Of a DNA stretch of 35,222 nucleotides, positions 23,657 through 32,257 are shown piece by piece. The notes beneath the pieces were generated by a model. It saw only the letters and a program-made list of their open reading frames with translations. It ran no database searches and was not told the DNA's origin. The number at the start of each line of letters is the position of its first letter. Position 1 is the stretch's first letter. A program made the position numbers and the translations under genes. The DNA is from Mariniphaga sp. (GTDB taxonomy: Bacteria; Bacteroidota; Bacteroidia; Bacteroidales; Prolixibacteraceae): assembly GCA_010906965.1 (NCBI GenBank), contig JAAFHB010000025.1, forward strand, positions 1 through 35,222, in the 5' to 3' direction.

Positions 23657-25216
23657 ATGAAGTCATTCATTGCCTTGCTTCAAAATTACTGGAATCACCG
23701 GATCTCTAAGCCTGTCGTTGCCAGGATCATCTTTATTGGTCTGGGAATATCAACTACATTGTGGTTTTTGATCAGAGTAATACCAAAACCGCAAAGGGCA
23801 GCTTATCCTTGTATGCAGGCTTCGGCACCAATTATGTCCGGATTTGTGATCTATCTTCTTGCGTTGACAGGTTCGCTGGCTGCTTTCCGGAAAGCAAAAT
23901 TGAATTTTGCGAAGGCCAGCTATTTTTATGCCGGTGTTTTTCTGCTTGTTGCGATTGGCGGTTCCATTGCTTTCTTTGTTCAGAACCCCGTTGAAGTATT
24001 TGCAGCCAATGCTCCTGAATGGATCATCAAGGCAAATGTTCCGATCGGTACAGCCCGCGGAATAAATGCGGGACGTGTGGTTTGGGTTCACGATCCGAAA
24101 GTGGCCAAATGGGATGGAACAACAGGTTTCTGGTGGGACGATGCTTATACTTCGCAGACTGAGACGGACAAGATGATGATGCAAACGTTAACATCGCTGA
24201 CTGGTGAGGCGAATCTTACAAATGCATGGGACAAGCTTTTTGTCTCTTTTAACAAGGCAAAGAAATCAAAAAAAGGGGGCTACCGTGCGAATCAGAAAAT
24301 AGCCATTAAAATAAACACAAACAATAACAGCGCACAGGCCAACTCAAACGAGATCAATGCTTCGCCGCAGGTTACGCTGGCAATGCTGCGAACACTGATG
24401 AACGACGCGCATATTCCTCAAAAAAACATTACCGTCTTCGATGCTAGCCGTTTTATTACCGATAACATCTACGATAAGTGCCACAAGGAATTTCCGGATG
24501 TTGTTTTTGTCGACAATGTTGGCGGAAATGGACGGGTAAAATCTACTTACGTTGGCAATGCGATCCCTTATTCAGCAGACAACGGGAAACTTGCCACTGG
24601 ATTAGCTACCTGTGCTGTGGAGGCCGACTATCTTATAAATATTGCATTATTAAAGGGGCACGTCGGACAGGGAGTTACCCTTTGTGCCAAAAATTATTAC
24701 GGTGTTACCAGTATCTACAACGATTGGCGGAAGAATGCCCATGATAATTTTAACCAGGACAGGCAGGGCAATGCGAAATATATGACATTTGTCGATTATA
24801 TGGGTCACAAGGATTTAGGCGAGAAGACGATGCTGTTTCTGTTGGATGGCCTGTACGGTGCAAAACTGGTCAACGGCATTCCAACTCCCAAATGGCAGAT
24901 GGCACCTTTCAACAATGAATGGCCCTGCAGTTTATTTGCATCGCAGGACGGCGTTGCGATTGATGCTGTCGGGCTCGACTTTCTGCGTTCCGAATGGCCC
25001 GATATGGTAGATATTGCATTCAGCGATCAGTACCTTATTGAAGCTGCACAGGCAAATAACCCGCCATCAAAGACGGTATACGATCCCGAAAAGGATGGTA
25101 CACGTATCGCAAGTTTAGGTGTGATGGAACACTGGAACAATACAAAAGAAAAAAAGTACAGCAAAAACCTGGGTAAACAATTCGGGATTGAATTGATTCA
25201 GAAAACGATTGAATAG
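23657..25216 (+). CDS. DUF362 protein with N-terminal membrane segments
   Basis: A 519-residue protein. Three hydrophobic helices in the first ~115 residues (IIFIGLGISTTLWFLI, MSGFVIYLLALTGSLAAF, YAGVFLLVAIGGSIAFFV) are followed by a large DUF362 domain outside the membrane: KIAIKINTNNN, EADYLINIALLKGHVGQGVTLCAKNYYG, FLLDGLYGAKL, SLFASQDGVAIDAVGLDFL. DUF362 proteins are often found with iron-sulfur or periplasmic redox proteins, but their reaction is unknown. No ferredoxin-type cysteine cluster is visible. Monocistronic with its own terminator. Confidence 0.82.
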   Translation: MKSFIALLQNYWNHRISKPVVARIIFIGLGISTTLWFLIRVIPKPQRAAYPCMQASAPIMSGFVIYLLALTGSLAAFRKAKLNFAKASYFYAGVFLLVAIGGSIAFFVQNPVEVFAANAPEWIIKANVPIGTARGINAGRVVWVHDPKVAKWDGTTGFWWDDAYTSQTETDKMMMQTLTSLTGEANLTNAWDKLFVSFNKAKKSKKGGYRANQKIAIKINTNNNSAQANSNEINASPQVTLAMLRTLMNDAHIPQKNITVFDASRFITDNIYDKCHKEFPDVVFVDNVGGNGRVKSTYVGNAIPYSADNGKLATGLATCAVEADYLINIALLKGHVGQGVTLCAKNYYGVTSIYNDWRKNAHDNFNQDRQGNAKYMTFVDYMGHKDLGEKTMLFLLDGLYGAKLVNGIPTPKWQMAPFNNEWPCSLFASQDGVAIDAVGLDFLRSEWPDMVDIAFSDQYLIEAAQANNPPSKTVYDPEKDGTRIASLGVMEHWNNTKEKKYSKNLGKQFGIELIQKTIE

Positions 25217-25263
25217 GATTAGGGTTTTGCAGTCAACAATCTGTAATTCCTGATATAATAGTT

Positions 25264-25300
25264 AAAATGGGCAAATGTTATCGTTTGCCCATTTTAATTT
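25264..25300 (+). terminator. Terminator of the DUF362 gene
   Basis: Stem AAAATGGGCAAATG / CGTTTGCCCATTTT (14 pairs, one G-U), loop TTAT, followed by AATTTTAG. Confidence 0.85.
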
Positions 25301-25470
25301 TAGCAAATTCCTATTTCCATTTTATTTCCATTTATTTCAATTTTATTTTCAGATTAGTATAATTGGAAATCAGATATATTATAAATATTCAAGAAAATAA
25401 TGAATACAAAAGGTAGGGTAAAACTCCTGATGTGCGGTTTAGAAGTATATAACAATTAAAACTCATTAAA

Positions 25471-26370
25471 ATGAAAAAATTATTATTTGGAATGTTGATT
25501 GCCGTTTCAGGCCTGGTGTTTTATGCCTGTAATAAAGAAAAAACTGGATTTATTGGTGCCGATTCCTTAAAATCAAATGCAAATGAACTTGTTGCATCCG
25601 AAAGCCAGGTAGACAATGTGGTAGAGACAGCGAGCTACGAATCGGATCTTTTCTCGTTGAGCAATAATTCATACAGTGTTGGTTTGAAAAGCGGTGAGAT
25701 TGCCGGAGCAAATACCAGGTTCAATTTTGAGTTTTTTCCGAACTTTAAATTACGCTATTTGAGAGGAGTATGCCCCGATCTGACGATTACTACCACCAAT
25801 GGTGGCTTCCCAAAAACCATGACGGTTGATTATGGTACCGGTCTCGAATTAACGAATGGTCATATTCTAAAGGGTAAGATCATCGTCGTTCTTTCAGCAG
25901 CGCCTTTTGTTTCAGGGAGTACACGAACGATTACTTTCGAAAGTTTTTGTGCCGATTCTGTATGCATTTCAGGGACAAGTGTTAGAATACGCACCAATGA
26001 TACACAGCGTAAGTTTTCTGAAACCGGTAATCTGACGGTCACGTTGCCGAATGGCACAATAATTAACCGCGTTGAGGATCACCAAAGAATCTGGCTTGCA
26101 GGATCTGATACCGATTTTAATCCGGCTGACGATGTGATTGAAGTTTCAGGTAAAGTAGTTGTATCTGATTCAAAAGGTAATGAGTATTCAAAAATAATCA
26201 CAACTCCTTTGGTAAAAACCGGTCAGTGCAAGTTTATTACAAAAGGTGTTATCGAATATAAAAACAGCGCCGGAAAATTTGCTACGATTGATTTTGGGAA
26301 TGGCGATTGCGATAATAAGGCCACCCGCACAACGCAGAAAGGAACCTCCGAGATCACACTTGGACGATAG
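25471..26370 (+). CDS. Lipoprotein linked to an ECF sigma locus
   Basis: A 299-residue lipoprotein; the signal ends in LVFYAC with lipidated Cys20. The mature part is beta-rich with Thr/Gly repeats (LTITTTNGGFPKTMTVDYGT, IIVVLSAAPFVSGSTRTITF, ATIDFGNGDCDNKATRTTQKG) and Cys residues that may form disulfides. I recall proteins with this ATIDFGNGxCDN...EITL ending next to ECF sigma genes in other Bacteroidota, but the function is unknown. It lies 126 nt before the sigma gene on the same strand, with a 12-bp hairpin between, so partial co-transcription is possible. Confidence 0.75.
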   Translation: MKKLLFGMLIAVSGLVFYACNKEKTGFIGADSLKSNANELVASESQVDNVVETASYESDLFSLSNNSYSVGLKSGEIAGANTRFNFEFFPNFKLRYLRGVCPDLTITTTNGGFPKTMTVDYGTGLELTNGHILKGKIIVVLSAAPFVSGSTRTITFESFCADSVCISGTSVRIRTNDTQRKFSETGNLTVTLPNGTIINRVEDHQRIWLAGSDTDFNPADDVIEVSGKVVVSDSKGNEYSKIITTPLVKTGQCKFITKGVIEYKNSAGKFATIDFGNGDCDNKATRTTQKGTSEITLGR

Positions 26371-26402
26371 TAATTTCATTCAGTCAATAGTTGACCACCA
26401 AC

Positions 26403-26440
26403 CCGGCTTCTGATTTCCGAAAAGTGGGATCAGAAGCCGG
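26403..26440 (+). terminator. 12-bp hairpin between lipoprotein and sigma genes
   Basis: CCGGCTTCTGAT (26403-26414) pairs exactly with ATCAGAAGCCGG (26429-26440) across a 14-nt loop. No T tract follows on the plus strand, so it may end or stabilise the lipoprotein mRNA, or partly attenuate read-through into the sigma gene. Confidence 0.55.
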
Positions 26441-26496
26441 TATTGAAAATCAGAAACCATTGTGTAGTTTAGCACTACAATAAATCAATTGCAACC

Positions 26497-26982
26497 TTGA
26501 CGCGGGAAGAATTTAAAAATACATTCGATACCCATTTTAATGGCGTTCGTAACTACATCTACTATCGGTCGGGCGATCAGGAAATGGCAACAGATGTGGC
26601 CCAGGAGACCTTTATGAAGTTGTGGGAGAAGCAGCCGGAATTGTTAAATGGCAGTATTAAAGCCTTTTTATTTAAAATCGCTGGCGATATTTTTATAAGT
26701 CAACTCCGCAAGCAAAACGTGGCAATGAAATACAAGGCAATTGCTGTTGACGAAGAAACAGGTGAAAGCCCTTTTGAATTGATGAAATACACTGAACTAC
26801 TTCGAAATTACGAGAAAGCACTTGAAAAATTACCGGATAAACAGCGAACAGTCTTTCTCTTAAGTCGCATGGATGGTTTAAAGTATTTTGAAATTGCGGA
26901 TAACCTGGGTGTTAGTGTAAAAGCAGTTGAGAAACGAATGAAAAATGCCCTTGAATATTTAAGAAAGGCAATCGGAAGATGA
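26497..26982 (+). CDS. ECF sigma-70 factor (Bacteroidetes expansion family type)
   Basis: A 161-residue RNA polymerase sigma factor with region 2 (about 5-75: DTHFNGVRNYIYYRSGDQEMATDVAQETFMKLW) and region 4 (about 105-158: LEKLPDKQRTVFLLSRMDGL, YFEIADNLGVSVKAVEKRMK). It directs transcription of a surface-signalling regulon, probably including the receptor downstream. No ATG precedes region 2, so the start is TTG (TTGACGCGGGAAGAA). It overlaps the FecR gene by 4 nt (ATGA), meaning tight coupling of sigma and anti-sigma. Confidence 0.92.
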   Translation: MTREEFKNTFDTHFNGVRNYIYYRSGDQEMATDVAQETFMKLWEKQPELLNGSIKAFLFKIAGDIFISQLRKQNVAMKYKAIAVDEETGESPFELMKYTELLRNYEKALEKLPDKQRTVFLLSRMDGLKYFEIADNLGVSVKAVEKRMKNALEYLRKAIGR

Positions 26983-27836
26983 AAAACAGAAATTACAATA
27001 TTGGTTTTGACGGGAAGGATGAGGATATCCGCTTTCCTGAAATCGATTTACAATATGCGGTTTCGAAGGATGAAGTTTGGGCCAACCTTTCGCGACAAAT
27101 GGAAGAACCTCACAAGGAGGTGAGAAGAGTTGCGATGAATACATTTTACAGGATCGCCTTTGCCGCTTCCTTATTACTGCTGGTTGGTATCACTGGTTTT
27201 CTGAAACTTTATACGAAAACCGTTTACACTTCTACCGGGCAACATTTTACATTTTTCTTACCCGATAGTTCCGTGATTGAATTGAACGCTCAATCGAGTG
27301 TGAAATTTCATCCATACTGGTATAGTTTTGCGCGTACAATAACACTCGAAGGCGAAGCTTTTTTTAAGGTGATACATGGCAATCAATTCAAAGTAAAATC
27401 ATTGAAGGGTGAGATTACTGTTTTAGGGACAAGTTTTAATATCTATTCCCGCGATAACGACTACCGTGTTACCTGTTACACAGGAAAAGTCAGGGTCGTA
27501 TCTGCCGAAAAGAGCGAACGAGTTTTGCTGAATCCGAATGAACAGGCCTTTATCAATAAAGATGGCTTCTTGCGGTTTGTGCAGGAAGTAAATGTTCAGA
27601 CAGTTAAATCATGGAGGGATCATATGTTTGTATTCACAGGTTCACCGATTGCTTCAGTTTTACAGGAAATTGAGCGCCAGTATAATATAAAAATTCATTT
27701 TAAAGCAGATTCAAATCTTACGTATACAGGAAACTTTTCAAAATCGTTATCGGAAAAAGAGGTACTCGATTTGGTTTGTACCTCGCTGGGACTTAAATTT
27801 GAAACCCGGTCAGGTACTGAATTTTTTATTGAATAA
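26979..27836 (+). CDS. FecR-family anti-sigma/sigma regulator
   Basis: A 285-residue inner-membrane regulator. A cytoplasmic N-terminus (about 1-55) that should hold the sigma factor is followed by one membrane helix (FYRIAFAASLLLLVGITGF), the periplasmic FecR domain (TVYTSTGQHFTFFLPDSSVI, LEGEAFFKVIHG, ITVLGTSFNIYSRDN, VTCYTGKVRVVS) and a C-terminal DUF4974/STN-like domain (ASVLQEIERQYNIKIHFKAD). It relays the signal from the TonB receptor. Overlaps both neighbours. Confidence 0.92.
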   Translation: MKNRNYNIGFDGKDEDIRFPEIDLQYAVSKDEVWANLSRQMEEPHKEVRRVAMNTFYRIAFAASLLLLVGITGFLKLYTKTVYTSTGQHFTFFLPDSSVIELNAQSSVKFHPYWYSFARTITLEGEAFFKVIHGNQFKVKSLKGEITVLGTSFNIYSRDNDYRVTCYTGKVRVVSAEKSERVLLNPNEQAFINKDGFLRFVQEVNVQTVKSWRDHMFVFTGSPIASVLQEIERQYNIKIHFKADSNLTYTGNFSKSLSEKEVLDLVCTSLGLKFETRSGTEFFIE

Positions 27837-30384
27837 TTACAAAAGGAGTGTGAAGCAACGTTTTATAATTCCTCTTTTTTTTCTGCTGATGACGGTTTCG
27901 TCCGCTTTTGCGCAACAAGTTGAAATTGATGCGCATAATATTCCTTTGAACAAAATTTTGATCGGATTACGCGACAAATACAAGCTTCAGTTTTCGTTTA
28001 ACGATCAATTGCTCTCGCGATATAACCTTTCAATTAGCCGGAATTGTGCTTCACCCGAAGAGGCCATACAATCGCTGATCAAAGGTCTTCCCTTAATTTA
28101 CCGGAAACAAGGCGATATTTTTCTGATTCTGCCAGCGGAAATACAGGTTGCTCCACATGATTTCCTGTTATTCGGTCAGATTGTTGAAGTGAGATCGAAT
28201 GAACCGTTGCCGTTTTCAAATATATTGGTTGATAACCGGGTAGCGGTTTCTGATTTGAAAGGAAGCTTTTCGTACCAGCATACAGGCGACAGCCTTTTTC
28301 ATATTAAGGTATCCCATTTGGGATATTACATCCTCGATACAGTATTGATAGCAGGAATCAATCACCGGTTAAATTTGAATCCTTCGGTGATCGGTCTTCG
28401 CGAAATCATTGTCAAGGGCAAATCGCCTGACCGATCTACCCAGATTGGGAACCGGGCCGGAGCAATGCAGATTAATCACCAGATAGCAAGGTATCTGCCT
28501 GGAAATGACGACAACTCGGTCTTCACATTGCTAAGACTCATGCCTGGGATTCTGGCATCAAGCGAACAGTCGAATGGTTTGATGATCTGGGGCTCCTACG
28601 AAGGACATAGCCAGATTCTGTTCGACGGTTTCACGATCTGGGGACTTAAAAGTTTCAATGACGATATTGATGCTGTAAATCCTTTGATTGCAAAAGAGAT
28701 AGAAGTATTTAAAGGTGGCTTCGACGCAACGGTCGGTGATAGGGTAGGAGGTATTGTGCGCATTGCCGGAAAATCGGGAAGTATGACAAAACCTTCTTTT
28801 AGTTTGAATCTCAATAATGTAACGATGAACGGAATGATTGAACTCCCTTTGTGGAAAAATAGTTCCTTACTGATGTCTTTCCGTCAGACCTACTACAACT
28901 TATACAATGGTAAAGATATTATTCCGGCCAACAACAAAAATGTAACTGTACCGGTCAGTAATTCAACTCCAAACATCGACTATACTGTCTTTCCCGATTA
29001 CAACTATCGCGATGCAAATGTGAAATTCACGAGCCGAAACGATAAAGGTGATCTTTTCTACCTGAGTTTACTGGGTGGCGAAGATCGTTTTAAATACACA
29101 ATTAACCAGTTGGGAATCCTCCGTGACCTCTATAAAATAAACGCAGAGGACAATAATCAATATGGGGCATCCGCTTTTTATGGCAAAAGGTGGCAAAACG
29201 GAAATATCACGAATTTCACCACCTCTTGGTCGTCACTCGAAACAAATTTATCAGATATGCTGAAGGTTGTACGCCCAAATAACAGTGTTATTCTGAAACG
29301 CGACGATCAAACCTATAATCAGATTTCTGAGTTTACCGGACGTGCAGATAATTTTATCGCTTTGTCAAATTCTCATCTGCTTGAAACCGGAGCCGGATTC
29401 GCTGTGAACGATGTAGAATTACAAGCCGATTCTTCTGGCATCAACCAGACTAATCTTAAAACGCAGGTTCCGCGAATAAACGGGTATTTGCAGGATCATG
29501 TAACATTACCTGGTGCAATCGATTTTAAATTTGGGTTTCGCGCTGATTTCCCTGTCAACCTTCATAAGGTCTATATTCAGCCCCGGATCTCGGCAAGCAT
29601 TAAGGCGACCGATTTTGTAAAGTTCAATGCAGCACTTGGTGTATACAATCAGTTTATTTCAAAAAGTTCAGTAGTTGACGAACAGGGCAATTACCGCTAT
29701 ATCTGGACAGCTTGCGATAATATAGATGTACCTGTGTTAAGGGCGGTTCATTTGGTAGTTGGCAGTTCCTACCATCAAAACGATTTTACTTTTAGCGTGG
29801 AGGCATACGTTAAGCGCACCGATGGACTGACCCGGTTTATAAAGAAGAATCAAATACTGAAGAACCTGATTTATAAAGGGGAGGGCAGGAGTGTAGGTGT
29901 TGATTTCTTTGTAAAAAAGGATTTCAGGGGACACTCTGCATGGATCTCCTATACACTTAGTAAGACTGAAGAGAAGTTCGACTATAGCGATGGAAGGTAT
30001 CTGCTTTCGCGTCTGAACAGGTACCGTCCGGCACCACAGGATCAGCGGCACGAATTAAAAGCGGCTGCAATCTTTAATATCAGACCATTCAGCTTTTCAG
30101 CAAACTATGTCTTTGGTTCAGGTTTTCCTTTAAATAACGGAACCATTCTTAAACCAAACGTTATCGAACCCGACTATAACCGGCTCGATGTTGCTGTCAA
30201 CTATCGGTTTAATATTGGAAAGGTAGCTGGCGAGACAGGTATATCAATATTAAACCTTTTCGATTCACAGAATATCAGGTATTCAAATTTAGAGAAGGTT
30301 CCTGTTGATCAGGCTACCTCGTTGAATATTTACGCCGAAGCCGTCCCTTTTTCCCCAAGGCTTTCGCTAAGACTGTTTTATTGA
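27829..30384 (+). CDS. TonB-dependent transducer/receptor with STN domain
   Basis: An outer-membrane receptor of about 851 residues. The signal peptide (KQRFIIPLFFLLMTVSSAFAQ) leads into an STN domain (VEIDAHNIPLNKILIGLRDK) that contacts FecR, then a carboxypeptidase-regulatory-like domain (LLFGQIVEVRSNEPLPFSNI), the TonB plug (NSVFTLLRLMPGILASSEQS, GGFDATVGDRVGGIVRI) and the barrel ending LSLRLFY. The start is uncertain: no ATG exists. The TTG overlapping the FecR stop (TTGAATAA) is listed; a GTG at 27850, right after AAAAGGAGT, is an alternative. No SusD-like partner follows, so this is not a Sus-type polysaccharide locus. The ligand is unknown. Confidence 0.9.
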   Translation: MNNYKRSVKQRFIIPLFFLLMTVSSAFAQQVEIDAHNIPLNKILIGLRDKYKLQFSFNDQLLSRYNLSISRNCASPEEAIQSLIKGLPLIYRKQGDIFLILPAEIQVAPHDFLLFGQIVEVRSNEPLPFSNILVDNRVAVSDLKGSFSYQHTGDSLFHIKVSHLGYYILDTVLIAGINHRLNLNPSVIGLREIIVKGKSPDRSTQIGNRAGAMQINHQIARYLPGNDDNSVFTLLRLMPGILASSEQSNGLMIWGSYEGHSQILFDGFTIWGLKSFNDDIDAVNPLIAKEIEVFKGGFDATVGDRVGGIVRIAGKSGSMTKPSFSLNLNNVTMNGMIELPLWKNSSLLMSFRQTYYNLYNGKDIIPANNKNVTVPVSNSTPNIDYTVFPDYNYRDANVKFTSRNDKGDLFYLSLLGGEDRFKYTINQLGILRDLYKINAEDNNQYGASAFYGKRWQNGNITNFTTSWSSLETNLSDMLKVVRPNNSVILKRDDQTYNQISEFTGRADNFIALSNSHLLETGAGFAVNDVELQADSSGINQTNLKTQVPRINGYLQDHVTLPGAIDFKFGFRADFPVNLHKVYIQPRISASIKATDFVKFNAALGVYNQFISKSSVVDEQGNYRYIWTACDNIDVPVLRAVHLVVGSSYHQNDFTFSVEAYVKRTDGLTRFIKKNQILKNLIYKGEGRSVGVDFFVKKDFRGHSAWISYTLSKTEEKFDYSDGRYLLSRLNRYRPAPQDQRHELKAAAIFNIRPFSFSANYVFGSGFPLNNGTILKPNVIEPDYNRLDVAVNYRFNIGKVAGETGISILNLFDSQNIRYSNLEKVPVDQATSLNIYAEAVPFSPRLSLRLFY

Positions 30385-30866
30385 TCGACCTGTGCCATCA
30401 TGGCCACATAGTTTTTGCCATACTTCTTCGCGCATTTGGGACAAGTGGTGTACCACGTAAACATCTTTTTACCGGCGAGCCCTTTTGTTTTAAGCTGGTT
30501 CTTAAAGTCTTCACTCCATTTTCCGGTATCACTGAAAGGCCCCTCGTAAACCTTACAAAAATATTTGCCGGTTAAAGATGTGTTTTCTGCACCTGGTATC
30601 TCCTTATCAACAGCAAGATAGAGATCCATATTCCATTTGGAAGTGTGGTCCGAAAGGCATAACCAGTCCGGTACTTCCGCTCCGGCAGTCGTGACTGCTT
30701 TATTAAGCCGAACCATTGCTTTGCCAAAACTGACCGGCATGTAGAAAATTGTAAAGACGCTGTCCCTGATGAACTTCTTATCTTTCCATTCAAAGAACTG
30801 ATCATCCCAGGGTTTTGGATCAAACTTCTGACAACAAATTTCGTCTGTTTCTGATTGCGATGTCAT
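30378..30866 (-). CDS. Small CxxC-containing protein of unknown function
   Basis: A 162-residue soluble protein, not recognised with certainty. The N-terminus has a Cys pair (DEICCQKFDPKPWDDQFFEW) and the C-terminus has a zinc-ribbon-like half (CPKCAKKYGKNYVAMMAQ). The middle has a basic/aromatic pattern (IFYMPVSFGKAMVRLNKA). It overlaps the receptor gene by 7 nt tail to tail. Its ATG is preceded by a near-perfect Shine-Dalgarno AAAGGAGGT, rare in this phylum and a sign of strong or atypical initiation. Confidence 0.65.
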   Translation of the reverse strand: MTSQSETDEICCQKFDPKPWDDQFFEWKDKKFIRDSVFTIFYMPVSFGKAMVRLNKAVTTAGAEVPDWLCLSDHTSKWNMDLYLAVDKEIPGAENTSLTGKYFCKVYEGPFSDTGKWSEDFKNQLKTKGLAGKKMFTWYTTCPKCAKKYGKNYVAMMAQVDQ

Positions 30867-30867
30867 A

Positions 30868-30878
30868 ATAACCTCCTT
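30868..30878 (-). promoter_or_regulatory. Unusually strong Shine-Dalgarno site
   Basis: Minus strand reads GAAAGGAGGTTATTATG at the start of the preceding gene, with GGAGG six bases before the ATG. Other starts in this window lack such a match, apart from AAAAGGAG near the receptor start. Confidence 0.6.
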
Positions 30879-30981
30879 TCTTTAAAATTGATGGATAAAA
30901 TTACCAAATCTCCGCGAAAATAGTTGAATGGTTTATCTGTAAATTTTTGAAAAGTATTTTATTGGTTTTATGATTTAAAGG

Positions 30982-31013
30982 AAGTTACCCAATGTTTCAC
31001 AGTGTTCATGGAG
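30982..31013 (+). repeat. Left 32-bp direct repeat flanking the 21-bp array
   Basis: It matches 31458-31489 at 28 of 32 positions (core CAATGTTTCACAG in both). The motif resembles the TTACACAATGTTTCACAGAG-type repeat I associate with Bacteroidota intergenic DNA. Confidence 0.65.
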
Positions 31014-31074
31014 AAGCAATGACAGGTGAGGGGGGTGACGAATCAATGAAACAGTCCGCTATAAGCCACCAGAC

Positions 31075-31410
31075 CGGTGCAGTAGGCTGTCTGATCCGTG
31101 AAGTTGGTTGTCGGATCGGTGCAGTAGGCTGTCTGATTGGTGCAGTAGGTTGTCTGATTGGTGTAGTAGGTTGTCTGAACGGTGCAGTAGGTTGTCAGAT
31201 CGGTGCAGTAGGTTGTCTGATCGGTGCAGTAGGTTGTCTGATCGGTGCAGTAGGTTGTCAGATCGGTGCAGTAGGTTGTCAGATCGGTGCAGTAGGTTAT
31301 CTGAACGGTGCAGTAGGTTGTCAGATCGGTGAAGTTGCTTGTCTGATCGGTGAAGTTGGTTGTCGGACCGGTAAAGTTGGCTGTCTGATCCGTGAAGTTA
31401 GTTGTCGGTA
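31075..31410. repeat. 21-bp tandem repeat, 16 units
   Basis: Sixteen contiguous 21-bp units with no spacers. The common unit runs CGGTGCAGTAGG, then TTGTCTGAT. A second subtype, CGGTGAAGTTGG, is found at unit 2 and units 13-16, while central units are almost identical, which suggests unequal exchange or gene conversion in the middle. Because 21 is divisible by three and no unit contains a stop, three frames stay open: plus IGAVGCL, another plus frame SDRCSRL, and minus TTYCTDQ. Which, if any, is translated is unknown. Confidence 0.9.
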
Positions 31411-31836
31411 AATTGAAGTACACAACCTTATAAGTGATTGGATTTATTTGTCGTGAAAAGTTACACAATGTTTCACAGAGTTCACGCAGTGTTACACAAT
31501 GTTTTTCAGCAAACGATCTGACGCTATAAGTAAAACTAAACATTGAAAATCTGTACTTTACCCTGTGTAACCCTGTGCAATTTATTTTACATTTAGTTTT
31601 TTCTAAGTTTGTCTTTGAAAATCAGAGTTTCTTAAATCAACGCGTTCTTATTTAGATTTTCGTGATTTAAAATAAAAATATAAACCCACACAAAACGTTA
31701 AATAGCCTGAAAATTTGGTGATTACCGATCTTGGATTTGTGAATCCGCAGCGCTTGGGTTTTTATTCTATTTATCGCTAAAATTTTGCAACGAGAAAAAA
31801 CTTCAATTGTTTTCAAAATAGCATTAATTATAGTTT
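31411..31836. other. Intergenic region between tandem array and small paralogues
   Basis: It contains the right-hand direct repeat, a partial third copy (GTTACACAATGTTTT at about 31491), a CCCTGTGTAACCCTGTG block at about 31562, then A/T-rich DNA. At 31684-31760 an AAACCCA ... TGGGTTT pair encloses about 65 nt. No gene supported. Confidence 0.5.
31458..31489 (+). repeat. Right 32-bp direct repeat flanking the 21-bp array
   Basis: Pairs with 30982-31013 in the same orientation (four mismatches), so the array sits between direct copies, as a duplication or insertion product would. Confidence 0.65.
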
Positions 31837-32160
31837 TCAAAAAGCCATGTGTCCAAGATCTAAAAAAAAGCCGTTGATTGAAGAGTCAAGTTCTTCTATT
31901 TTGAAATTTTCATCTTCATAATATTCAATTGATTCGAATTCATACCAAGAATAATCATCTTTTAAGTATCGATGAAACTTAAACTTTTTGATACCAACCT
32001 GATCCGGATAAAAATATCTTTCAAAAATTAGTGTCTCCTTAAGTCCTTGCAGAATTCTATCAAGAGACATTCTAAATGGATTTGAAAATAATTTACTTCC
32101 AAACTTTTTATGATCCCCAGAGTTGTGGTGCAAATAGTTAAAACGAATTACTTCACTCAT
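31837..32160 (-). CDS. Small paralogous protein A (unknown function)
   Basis: A 107-residue soluble acidic protein. The ATG at MSEVIRFNYLHHNSG is preferred over a TTG five codons upstream, because the paralogue next to it starts at the same place. It shares with protein B the blocks RxNYLxxxSGxxKKFGSKxFSNP, the YFYPxxVGIKxFKFHR segment and DYSWYEFESIE. Similar small proteins are known to me only as hypotheticals. The conserved Trp-Tyr-Glu and Lys-Phe clusters suggest a compact binding protein rather than an enzyme (inference). Tandem duplicate of B, including promoter. Confidence 0.7.
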   Translation of the reverse strand: MSEVIRFNYLHHNSGDHKKFGSKLFSNPFRMSLDRILQGLKETLIFERYFYPDQVGIKKFKFHRYLKDDYSWYEFESIEYYEDENFKIEELDSSINGFFLDLGHMAF

Positions 32161-32218
32161 GTCTTTTTGAACCAAAGGAAGTGAGTTTTTAGATTCTTGT
32201 CAACGGACTATAAGTCAC
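32158..32218 (-). promoter_or_regulatory. Duplicated promoter/leader of paralogue A
   Basis: It matches 32609-32668. On the minus strand: GTGACT-TATAGTCCGTTG, then 20 nt, then TTCCTTTG, that is -33 TTG and a -7 box one base off TAnnTTTG, 18 nt before the ATG. GACTTATAGTC forms a small palindrome. Confidence 0.6.
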
Positions 32219-32257
32219 GTTTACGGAGCCAATTCTAATACTTGCTCCATAGATGAG

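Noticed and set aside
31075-31410. CRISPR array
   Set aside because: Units are contiguous with no unique spacers, and there is no cas gene in the window.
31043-31543. A 166-codon minus-strand repeat protein (TTYCTDQ repeats)
   Set aside because: It is open mainly because the 21-bp unit lacks stops; two plus frames are equally open, and its ends run into intergenic repeats. Not called as a gene, though translation is not excluded.
31684-32218. Integron-like attC sites (GTTAAAT, AACGGACTATAAGTCAC)
   Set aside because: A GTTRRRY-like core can be matched, but the paired cores and stem geometry are not there. The repeated motif is better explained as the duplicated promoter of the small paralogues.
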